Assembly: GCA_028710655.1 (NCBI GenBank)
Contig: JAQTTS010000114.1
Location: 1-6,675, forward strand
Length of the DNA: 6,675 nucleotides
Direction of reading: 5' to 3'
Source of the DNA: Dehalococcoidales bacterium
Lineage (GTDB): Bacteria > Chloroflexota > Dehalococcoidia > Dehalococcoidales > UBA5760
The position numbers and the translations under genes were made by a program. Below the pieces are notes generated by a model that did no database searches, was not told where the DNA came from, and saw only the letters and a program-made list of their open reading frames with translations. Shown piece by piece: positions 1-6,134 of the stretch (within the stretch, counting starts at the first letter, position 1; the number at the start of each line of letters is the position of its first letter).

Positions 1-3000
1 ATATGCTCACTCGTGCCTGTCGTGGGGACTCGGGCTGATCAAATCGGAAGACCACATGAAGACTTGGCGAAAAATGGACGGTGATATCGTGGCGTCCTCA
101 CCGACCATCGTCATCGCTCACCCGGCCAACTCCGATACGGTATTTTCGACTGGGAACACGATACAGGAGTCCTACGTTACACGCGACGGGGGCAAGACCT
201 GGGAGCCGTTTTCCCCTACTTACTCGGATGATGAGGTCAGGATCGACCCTCACAATCCCGACCATATTTTACTCATCGATGAAATGACCATGATTTACGA
301 GTCCTACGATTCCGGCAGGACGTGGGAACAAATTAACGCCGGGTTCACCTCCGCGAAGATTTTTGATTTCGAGATATCCCAGGAGAACCCGGATGATATT
401 TACGTATCCAACCTGGGGTTGGGCATCTCCAAATACACGGGACAAAACTGGCAGTACCTCATCAACTCTCCCGACTATGCCTATGATATCGAGCTCGATC
501 CCGAAGATAACAGCATCATTTATGCCAGCTACTCGCCAAAGATATTCGAGGACTTTTCATCCATTTGGAGATACTCCCCTTATCAGCAGGAAGGCTTCGG
601 CTGGAGCGAGATATTAAGGGTGGAGGATTCGGGAGGAATAACCTCTATCGCTTTCGACCCCGCTAACCCGGACAATATCTATGCCGGTGTCATCGGCGAC
701 CGGGGCGCCATCTACGCAAGTAAAGATAGAGGAGAATCATGGGGTGTTTTGAACGAGCACTTCACAATGTGCACCGTCTGGGGGCAGCCCCAGTTGATAA
801 TACACCCGCACGATCCTTCCATTGCTTACGCGGCAACCTGGCTCGGCGGTACCTGGAAGACGGAGGACGCCGGCCAGGCCTGGACGCTGCTTGAAGAAGC
901 GCCTATCTCTTCCACCGCACTCAGCTTGAACGAGGAAGACACGGATGTTATCTATCTCGCCGACCGCTCTTCGCCCACGGTCTGGAAATCTGAAGACGCC
1001 GGGCAGACCTGGCGGGAGGTGGCCAACTTCAGGGCCGACGGAGCACTCCTGGTAATGAGGGTACTGGCAGATGGTGATACGGTCTTCGCCTCGACCTTCA
1101 ACCCCGCCCTGGGCGGGGGAAAGCTATACCGGTCGGCTGACGCCGGTGGTACCTGGGCGGATATCACCGGCACCCTGCCCAAGGGAATCCTCGATATCGC
1201 CGTCGACCCGACCAATCCGAAAAACGTTTATGTAACGACCAATATCAACGGCGTTCACAAATCAACGGACGGCGGGAATAGTTGGACGAAGCTGGAAAGC
1301 CATCCCTATGTCGGCGTGTACGATATCGAGGTCGACCCCGTTGACCCGGCTACTCTGTATACCGCGGCTCGGGGCGGCTCCATGCCATCCTGGTTTACCG
1401 AGATATCGGGCGATTTTCCGGATGGTATAATCTTCGAGGACAGCGCCGGCGTCTACAAGTCTACCGACTACGGGGCCACCTGGAACAAGGTACTGGCGAC
1501 CACCGCCAGCTGCCGGGCGGTGCGTATACATCCAAACGACCATAACGTACTTTTCGCCGCCGATTTGGTGGACGGTCTGCAAATGAGCGCCGACGGCGGG
1601 GAAACCTGGCAGAGCCTTAACTCAGGGCTGGACACCACGGTTTTGACATCCTGCGCCGTCGGGGGCGATAAGATATACGTCGGGACTCAGGGCTGCGGGG
1701 TCTATTCGGGAGACTACAACATAGGCACCCATTCGCTGACATGGAAACCCGAACGGATTAACAAACCCGTACCGGCGGTCTACAACCTGAAGATAGAGGT
1801 TGACCCGACCAATTCAAATAACATCTACGTTACATCCTACCCGGGCGGCATGTTCACCTCCACGGACGGCGGGCGCACCTTTAAAGATAGGAATGCCATC
1901 ACTCCCAGCGCTATAGTGGATTATCCCTTACAGGAAGGCTACTATGCTCTGGCCATCAATCCGAACGACCCCAACAACATGTGGATAGGCACCTGGGGAA
2001 AGGGGATTTACAAGTCCTATGACGGCATGGTGCTCAATGTTCCGGTAGGGCTGTTCGGGAAGCACATCAGGCAGGTAGTCATCGACCCCGCTAATCCGGA
2101 CACGGTCTATGCCGCCACCAAAGAGGGAGTGTATGTAACCAGAGACGAAGGAGCCAACTGGGAAGAGATGAATGAAGGGTTGCAGACGCTTGATGTAACC
2201 TCGTTGCAAATTATCTCTCCGGGGCTGGAACCTTTTACCGGTGATTTTGAAGACAGAAATAGCGACGGCTGGCGTCTGGACGACGGTTGGAAGGTAGTAC
2301 AGGATAACGGTAGCTACGTCCTTGAAGGAATTGGTCACAAGTGGGCGAATGCTGGCCTGGAAAGCTGGCAGGACTACACCTTCGAAACCAGGATCAAGCC
2401 GGTCGACTTCGGGAACGGTGTGCACATCAATGTCAGGAAATCTTCCGAAGGAAGGTACTTCATGGCACTGTACCAGAATGGTTTGCATCTTTCCAAGCAG
2501 TTCCACCAGTGGCAGGAGTTCGCTCACGGTCTGGCGGAAAGCCCCGGTACTTACAACGCCAAACGGTGGTATGCTCTTAAAGTAGAGGTCAAGGGCGCCA
2601 ATATCAAGGTCTACATAGACGACGTCCTTAAAATCAACTATATAGACCCCGCGCCGCTACTCAATGGGGCTATCGCTTTCGAGACGCTTGACAACGCGCA
2701 TTATTACGTGGACGATATCAAAGTGACGGTAGACCGGGCGGATGTCCAGCTTTACGTGGGGACGGCCGGCTACGGGATATACCGGTTTAATTCCTCTGGC
2801 GGGCAGTGGCAGAACCTTGGCCGGACGCTGGGGAGCGGCTGGTGGAGCCCCTGGGAGCGGAGGATGTACCAGTTCAGTTCACTGCTCTTCGATCCTGATG
2901 TTCCCGGAAAGGTCTACCTCGGCCATTTCCCGGGCGGGTTTTTTATCAGCGAAGATAACGGGCACAACTGGATAGATTCCAGCCTGGGACTGGGAAACGA

Positions 3001-3565
3001 CGGTATCTTCTCACTCACCATGCATCCTCATGACCACAACGTATTGTTTGCTGGCACCTATAATGGGGTCGTGAAATCGGTCGATGGCGGTAAAACATGG
3101 GAGATGATAAGCAACGGTATGCCCTCGGAGCAATGGCCTTACACGGTAGCCATCGATGACAGAAACCCGGATATCATGTACACTTCAACAAAGAATGGGC
3201 AGAACAAAGGTTTCTGTCATCGAAATGAATTCTGCGGCGTGGTTATGAAATCGGTAGACGGCGGAGAGAACTGGTTCAAGATTATGAACGGGCTTGATGA
3301 AAGAAGCGAGTTCTACACGCTCCTGATTTACCCGCCGAACCATGACATATTGTTCCTGAGCACGAACAAGGGATTCTTTATAAGCAGGGATGCTGGAGAA
3401 AGCTGGCAGGCGGCAAACACGGGGCTGCCGAGCACTGATAACCAGGTAAGGGATAATGTCGTGGAAAACCTGGTGCTCACGACTGACAGCAGGTATCTCT
3501 TGCTTGGGCTGGTGAATTACGGGGTATGGAAAGCGAACTTATCGGGAATTGAATCGAGGCCTTAG
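1..3565 (+). CDS. Large Asp-box (BNR/sortilin-like) beta-propeller protein with inserted ConA-like domain, 5' partial
   Basis: The reading frame is open from base 2, so the ATG at 56 is probably internal: codons 35-67 already read as a Asp-box turn (LIKSEDHMKTW). The real start and any signal peptide lie upstream of the window. From M56 there are 1169 residues. I count 15 good Asp-box turns of the form S/T-x-D-x-G-x-T/S/N-W plus about 6 degenerate ones, mostly 41-58 residues apart. Most are preceded by a DPxNPxxVY-like strand and loop. This is the pattern of VPS10/sortilin, GH74 and Ycf48-like propellers. Residues about 726-896 are a different, ConA-like fold. The protein is probably secreted and binds a glycan or protein. 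A hydrolase role (GH74 or sialidase) is possible, but no catalytic residue can be assigned. The protein ends in a propeller-like strand (YGVWKANLSG). The next gene begins 7 nt after the TAG. The propeller call is firm; the function is unknown. Confidence 0.95.
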   Translation, partial: YAHSCLSWGLGLIKSEDHMKTWRKMDGDIVASSPTIVIAHPANSDTVFSTGNTIQESYVTRDGGKTWEPFSPTYSDDEVRIDPHNPDHILLIDEMTMIYESYDSGRTWEQINAGFTSAKIFDFEISQENPDDIYVSNLGLGISKYTGQNWQYLINSPDYAYDIELDPEDNSIIYASYSPKIFEDFSSIWRYSPYQQEGFGWSEILRVEDSGGITSIAFDPANPDNIYAGVIGDRGAIYASKDRGESWGVLNEHFTMCTVWGQPQLIIHPHDPSIAYAATWLGGTWKTEDAGQAWTLLEEAPISSTALSLNEEDTDVIYLADRSSPTVWKSEDAGQTWREVANFRADGALLVMRVLADGDTVFASTFNPALGGGKLYRSADAGGTWADITGTLPKGILDIAVDPTNPKNVYVTTNINGVHKSTDGGNSWTKLESHPYVGVYDIEVDPVDPATLYTAARGGSMPSWFTEISGDFPDGIIFEDSAGVYKSTDYGATWNKVLATTASCRAVRIHPNDHNVLFAADLVDGLQMSADGGETWQSLNSGLDTTVLTSCAVGGDKIYVGTQGCGVYSGDYNIGTHSLTWKPERINKPVPAVYNLKIEVDPTNSNNIYVTSYPGGMFTSTDGGRTFKDRNAITPSAIVDYPLQEGYYALAINPNDPNNMWIGTWGKGIYKSYDGMVLNVPVGLFGKHIRQVVIDPANPDTVYAATKEGVYVTRDEGANWEEMNEGLQTLDVTSLQIISPGLEPFTGDFEDRNSDGWRLDDGWKVVQDNGSYVLEGIGHKWANAGLESWQDYTFETRIKPVDFGNGVHINVRKSSEGRYFMALYQNGLHLSKQFHQWQEFAHGLAESPGTYNAKRWYALKVEVKGANIKVYIDDVLKINYIDPAPLLNGAIAFETLDNAHYYVDDIKVTVDRADVQLYVGTAGYGIYRFNSSGGQWQNLGRTLGSGWWSPWERRMYQFSSLLFDPDVPGKVYLGHFPGGFFISEDNGHNWIDSSLGLGNDGIFSLTMHPHDHNVLFAGTYNGVVKSVDGGKTWEMISNGMPSEQWPYTVAIDDRNPDIMYTSTKNGQNKGFCHRNEFCGVVMKSVDGGENWFKIMNGLDERSEFYTLLIYPPNHDILFLSTNKGFFISRDAGESWQAANTGLPSTDNQVRDNVVENLVLTTDSRYLLLGLVNYGVWKANLSGIESRP
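41..3406 (+). repeat. Array of about 21 Asp-box/BNR turns encoded in the propeller gene
   Basis: Clear boxes (D-x-G-x-T/S/N-W or close) lie at about 176-202, 299-325, 716-742, 857-883, 986-1012, 1130-1156, 1259-1285, 1457-1483, 1583-1609, 1856-1882 (W replaced by F), 2135-2161, 2945-2971, 3074-3100, 3248-3274 and 3380-3406. Degenerate turns lie at 41-67, 425-451, 566-604, 1700-1744, 2012-2029 and 2783-2809. Box-to-box spacing is commonly 123-144 nt, or 41-48 residues, which is one propeller blade. The number suggests two or three propellers in one chain. How the blades group into propellers cannot be decided from sequence by eye, and the upstream part is missing. Confidence 0.9.
2231..2743 (+). 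other. ConA-like (LamG/DUF1080-type) jelly-roll domain inserted in a propeller blade
   Basis: Residues about 726-896 (counted from the ATG at 56) contain no Asp-box. They read instead as a lectin/glucanase-type beta sandwich. The domain opens with an F-E-D-R-N-S-D-G-W-R segment, followed by a W-K-V-V strand and Y-V-L-E-G. Next come a Y-T-F-E-T-R-I-K-P strand, a R-Y-F-M-A-L-Y-Q-N-G strand, W-Y-A-L-K-V-E-V-K-G, V-Y-I-D-D-V-L, G-A-I-A-F-E-T and a closing Y-Y-V-D-D-I-K-V-T strand. This order is typical of bacterial LamG-like and DUF1080 (3-keto-disaccharide hydrolase-type) domains, which often bind or act on carbohydrates. The fold call is fairly sure; the family within the fold is not. Removing the 513 nt leaves 135 nt between the flanking Asp-boxes, a normal blade length, which supports a clean insertion. 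Confidence 0.78.
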
Positions 3566-3572
3566 TTGAGAA

Positions 3573-4340
3573 ATGTGTGTGAATATAAAAATGAGAATTG
3601 CTTTGTTTATCATGCTGGCATTGGTACTTCCACTCGCTGGCTGTGGGACAGTCGAGGAGACTCCAGAAGCAGCTGAGCCAGAAAACGTGGCCGTCCAGTC
3701 CTTCGAAGAAGCCCTCTTTGCAGGCGATATTGATACCTGCCTCGGACTCGTATCGGATGACATGGTATTCCGTCAAGACCATGCCGGGTTGGTGTTTGAA
3801 GGGAAAGAGCAGATAAAGGGTATACTGGAATTCCTGGCAGGCTGGAATTTCCACTGGTCAGCGACGAACTCCTATAATGTTGATGGCAATAAAGTAACGT
3901 TTTCGGCTAATATGCGTAGCGACCATTACAAGCTGTTCGGTACGGAGCAAACGCGCGCACGTCTTGAGTTTATTATTCAGGATGGCAAGATCAGCTCTTT
4001 CACCATTATAGAGAATGAGGATGATTCTGACAGGCTGGATGAACTTACCAGGGGAAGTATCGGTGTCCAGCTTGAGATGGGAGTGAGAGGGTCTGACAAC
4101 GGAATCAGGGTGTCGGAGGTAACCGACAATTCACCGGCAGAGAAAGCAGGGATAAAACCCGGCGACCTGATAGTTACTATTGACAAACTCGGTTGTTCTG
4201 AAATGACGAGGCCGCAGGAGGCACAGTTACGGTTGATGGGCCAGGTAGGAAGCAAAGTTAGCTTGACCGTCGCTTGTGAAGGGGTAGCTATCCCGATTAA
4301 TATGGAAATCACACGTGCTGAACTAAGTGGACTACAGTAA
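3573..4340 (+). CDS. Lipoprotein with NTF2/SnoaL-like domain and C-terminal PDZ domain (first of tandem pair)
   Basis: The product has 255 residues. The N-terminus has a short basic start, a hydrophobic stretch and a lipobox L-A-G-C with the lipidated Cys at 24. This predicts export, lipidation and anchoring in the membrane. Residues about 38-150 resemble an NTF2/SnoaL-like cone: a first helix with F-E-E-A-L-F-A-G-D-I-D, then D-D-M-V-F, F-E-G-K-E-Q-I and strands such as K-V-T-F-S-A-N and R-L-E-F-I-I-Q-D-G-K-I. Residues about 161-250 form a PDZ domain with the hallmark NSPAEKAGIKPGDLIVTI, as in HtrA and CtpA proteases, but no protease domain is present. Two starts are possible: ATG 3573, or ATG 3591 (M7), which gives a more typical signal peptide. 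Neither has a clear Shine-Dalgarno site. The gene follows the propeller gene by 7 nt and is probably cotranscribed. The ligand is unknown; a ligand-binding or envelope-sensing role is inference. Confidence 0.92.
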   Translation: MCVNIKMRIALFIMLALVLPLAGCGTVEETPEAAEPENVAVQSFEEALFAGDIDTCLGLVSDDMVFRQDHAGLVFEGKEQIKGILEFLAGWNFHWSATNSYNVDGNKVTFSANMRSDHYKLFGTEQTRARLEFIIQDGKISSFTIIENEDDSDRLDELTRGSIGVQLEMGVRGSDNGIRVSEVTDNSPAEKAGIKPGDLIVTIDKLGCSEMTRPQEAQLRLMGQVGSKVSLTVACEGVAIPINMEITRAELSGLQ

Positions 4341-4377
4341 AGTGGCAGCGGCACCAAAAGGACTCTGAACTATATAT

Positions 4378-4383
4378 GGAGAG
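4378..4383 (+). promoter_or_regulatory. Ribosome binding site (GGAGAG) of second lipoprotein gene
   Basis: GGAGAG is a good Shine-Dalgarno match. GGAG ends 6 nt before the ATG at 4388. It overlaps the ATG at 4376 and lies only 3 nt before the ATG at 4385, so it decides in favour of 4388. It is the only convincing Shine-Dalgarno site ahead of any gene in the window. Confidence 0.65.
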
Positions 4384-4387
4384 AATG

Positions 4388-5122
4388 ATGAAAAAGATAC
4401 TCATTATATTGCTGGTAGCAGTCGTTTTGCTGACGGGGTGTGCCAAGGCAGACAAAACGCAGGAAGTAAATCCGGCGGATGTTGTTAAAGCAGCAATCGA
4501 AGCTTTCAATAGTGGTGATATCGAAAAAGGTCTCAGTTTTCTGGCAGACGATTTCGTTTTACTCCAGGATCCGCCTGGAGTAAAGATTGAAGGCAAGGCT
4601 CAATACGAAGCGGCCCTGAAGGAAGCTGCTAAATGGGATCAGCAGTATTTAATCACGAGCCAGTACCATGTCGATGGCGATAAGGTTAGCTTTACCGCAG
4701 AGATAAGCAGTGATGAATTTCGCATCATAGGTTTGGACAGTATCGATGCCAGCTTCGAGGTTCAAGTCCGCGATGGAAAGATCGTCTCCATAACGGCAAA
4801 ACCGAACAGTGATGATTGGGATAAGATTATTGAACTTAGCAGCGGGGGTATAGGAGTTTCAATCAAATACACTGATAAAGGAGTTTTGGTAGAAAAGCTG
4901 GCGGAAAATTCACCGGCGTCTGAAGCTGGAATCAGACCGGGAGATATAATAACCGCTGTGGATGGAGTGAACTACTCGCAAATGAGAGAGGGCGAGTTGA
5001 CACTTAGAATCAGGGGTAAGGTAGGCACCATAGTGCTTCTCACGGTGATACATGAAGGTGCTGCTAATCCTATTGACATCGAGGTTACGCGGATTAATAT
5101 GGAACAGCTTCGCTGGCAATAG
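4388..5122 (+). CDS. Lipoprotein with NTF2/SnoaL-like domain and C-terminal PDZ domain (second of tandem pair)
   Basis: The product has 244 residues from ATG 4388. I prefer that start because GGAGAG at 4378-4383 sits just upstream, whereas ATG 4376 would overlap it; ATG 4385 is a third option. The protein begins M-K-K, then a hydrophobic core and a lipobox L-T-G-C with Cys at 18. An NTF2/SnoaL-like domain follows (A-I-E-A-F-N-S-G-D-I-E, A-D-D-F-V-L-L, K-V-S-F-T-A-E, F-E-V-Q-V-R-D-G-K-I-V), then a PDZ domain (NSPASEAGIRPGDIITAVDG). It aligns along its whole length with the lipoprotein encoded at 3573-4340, including domain order and the PDZ carboxylate-binding loop, so the two arose by duplication. 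They have diverged well beyond DNA-level identity. No protease or other catalytic domain is visible. The two may bind different ligands or form a heteromer at the membrane; that is inference. Confidence 0.94.
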   Translation: MKKILIILLVAVVLLTGCAKADKTQEVNPADVVKAAIEAFNSGDIEKGLSFLADDFVLLQDPPGVKIEGKAQYEAALKEAAKWDQQYLITSQYHVDGDKVSFTAEISSDEFRIIGLDSIDASFEVQVRDGKIVSITAKPNSDDWDKIIELSSGGIGVSIKYTDKGVLVEKLAENSPASEAGIRPGDIITAVDGVNYSQMREGELTLRIRGKVGTIVLLTVIHEGAANPIDIEVTRINMEQLRWQ

Positions 5123-5145
5123 GCCAGCAATTACGGGCATCCGTA
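5112..5145 (+). terminator. Two consecutive small hairpins at the end of the lipoprotein pair
   Basis: GCTGGC (5112-5117) pairs with GCCAGC (5123-5128) around a 5-nt loop that contains the TAG stop codon (5120-5122). Immediately downstream TACGG (5132-5136) pairs with CCGTA (5141-5145) around a 4-nt loop. Neither is followed by a T-tract, so this is not a standard intrinsic terminator. It may be a weak terminator, a 3'-end stabiliser or chance. Confidence 0.3.
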
Positions 5146-5175
5146 CTTAACTGGAATAACGGTTCAGCAATACAA

Positions 5176-5186
5176 TGTTATATAAT
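5176..5186 (+). promoter_or_regulatory. Candidate promoter -10 region for the downstream gene at 5237
   Basis: The stretch from TG at 5176 to TATAAT at 5181-5186 contains a consensus -10 hexamer, and a TG-n-TATATA arrangement resembling an extended -10 overlaps it. No TTGACA-like -35 sits at the usual distance. It lies about 50 nt before the next start codon in an otherwise empty 114-nt gap, which suits a separate promoter for that gene. Confidence 0.4.
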
Positions 5187-5236
5187 CTTACTTTGGATAG
5201 CTGACATGAACATAATTTCTGATGTAGCGTCAGCAG

Positions 5237-5995
5237 ATGTTGCTTGATAGGGTGCCGATTAGCGACCACTGGCATATTTTCGCTCATGAATATCACTGGC
5301 TGGTCTTTCCCGTAGCCGGGGATACTGCCAGTTACCTGCTCAAGCTGGATAAGGATTTCCAGCGTCTGGTTCTTGTTCCTGTCAAACACACGGATGGTCC
5401 TACCAATGACATGTTCCTCGTGGCTGAACCAGATGGCGTGGCTATCGGACATTTCGCTCCAGGCTACGGCTATACCGTTCACCGTTTTAATGTCGAGATG
5501 AAAAAGGTTGGACAGGTGCGTATAGGCGGGGGTGTTTACACTCATGCCAATGGCTCCAGCGCTATTCCTGTAGATGGGGGTTACCTCCTGTTTGCCTCCG
5601 GGACGCTAAACCCACTGGTGGCCAGCAGTATTAAAATCATCCAATTTGATAATTCATGGCAACCGGTAAATGTCAAAACAGTGATGAACGAAAGCAATAC
5701 AAATGCAGCGATGGCCACGGCCGTTTGCTTGGATAGTGGCTATATTATCATGCATGTTCGTATTCACACGGGTGTGTCTGCAGAGCAGAAAGCGCCGCGG
5801 CCGGGTTCTCCATTGCCAGATGACAGTGGAGATCTGGAGCGCCTAGTACTGGATCCTGACGGGGTAATCGTGGAGAGGGAAATCCTTGTCTCTGATGAGG
5901 CCAACAGGCCTCATACCACCTTGGTGGGTGACCTGCTGGTAACTACTTGGGAAGATAGGGGCATAGCATGCCTGAGCGTTGATCGTATCCGGTAA
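5237..5995 (+). CDS. Unrecognised beta-rich protein, probably a small beta-propeller
   Basis: I do not recognise this 252-residue protein as a named family. It is made almost entirely of alternating strand and turn segments. Roughly five blade-like units can be drawn: residues about 10-50, 53-98, 100-152, 153-222 and 223-252. Recurring pieces are a hydrophobic strand after G-G-Y or S-G-Y (G-G-Y-L-L-F-A-S and S-G-Y-I-I-M-H-V) and a strand ending in a charged turn (L-L-K-L-D-K-D-F and V-H-R-F-N-V-E-M-K). This suggests a propeller of the kind found in WD40-like or Kelch-like proteins, without a diagnostic motif. Unlike its upstream neighbours it has no signal peptide or lipobox, and it has no Asp-boxes. 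No Shine-Dalgarno site precedes ATG 5237, and the frame is closed by a TAG at 5225-5227, so the start is uncertain and loss of an N-terminal exported part is possible. It could also be an intact cytoplasmic protein. It converges on the - strand gene at 6135. Confidence 0.8.
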   Translation: MLLDRVPISDHWHIFAHEYHWLVFPVAGDTASYLLKLDKDFQRLVLVPVKHTDGPTNDMFLVAEPDGVAIGHFAPGYGYTVHRFNVEMKKVGQVRIGGGVYTHANGSSAIPVDGGYLLFASGTLNPLVASSIKIIQFDNSWQPVNVKTVMNESNTNAAMATAVCLDSGYIIMHVRIHTGVSAEQKAPRPGSPLPDDSGDLERLVLDPDGVIVEREILVSDEANRPHTTLVGDLLVTTWEDRGIACLSVDRIR

Positions 5996-6134
5996 GTGGC
6001 TTACCTCCCGCTGAACGAAACGATGAATTGTTACCTCATAACAATCTAATTGTTAGTGTCTTACGCTTGAAATATGTAAGTGGATGTGTTGTTGATAGAT
6101 TTAACATGTCAAGGGTTAATTTGCTACGATGAAA
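5996..6134. other. AT-rich convergent intergenic region
   Basis: These 139 nt separate two convergent genes. Apart from the ATTGTTA/TAACAAT repeat at 6027-6055, only weak pairings are seen: CTTAC/GTAAG around 6060-6080 and TTAAC/GTTAA around 6101-6119. No GC-rich stem followed by a T-tract is present on either strand, so no standard terminator can be named. Confidence 0.6.
6027..6055. repeat. Triple ATTGTTA / TAACAAT / ATTGTTA repeat able to form alternative hairpins
   Basis: ATTGTTA (6027-6033), its exact reverse complement TAACAAT (6039-6045) and a second ATTGTTA (6049-6055) lie in a row, with spacers of 5 and 3 nt. The central copy can pair with either neighbour in a perfect 7-bp stem, so two exclusive hairpins are possible. 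The stems are AT-rich and weak. It sits 31 nt after the stop of the + strand gene and could serve as a bidirectional 3'-end element or a binding site. Confidence 0.45.

Noticed and set aside
2012..2029. Asp-box-like K-S-Y-D-G without the following W
   Set aside because: It was not counted as a good box because the G-x-T-W half is lost. It is kept only as a degenerate turn because the spacing fits.
1928..2527. A 199-codon open frame on the - strand inside the propeller gene
   Set aside because: It is antisense to strongly supported domain sequence, and its translation resembles no protein family. It is a shadow of the + strand codon pattern.
3477..3854. A 125-codon - strand frame over the propeller/lipoprotein junction
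   Set aside because: It lies antisense to the lipoprotein signal peptide and NTF2 region and has no supporting motif or start context.
4365..4380. TATATA-like promoter element just before the second lipoprotein gene
   Set aside because: It abuts the Shine-Dalgarno site and leaves no room for a normal transcript start. The short gap to the preceding paralogue favours cotranscription.
5147..5545. A 132-codon open frame on the - strand across the start of the beta-rich gene
   Set aside because: It overlaps the 5237-5995 gene in antisense and shows no recognisable domain, so it was judged a shadow. The + strand frame has the better protein-like composition.
6095..6125. TTGACA on the - strand (about 6105-6110) as a promoter -35
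   Set aside because: No -10-like hexamer lies 16-18 nt further along the - strand, and it would fire into the 3' end of the convergent gene.
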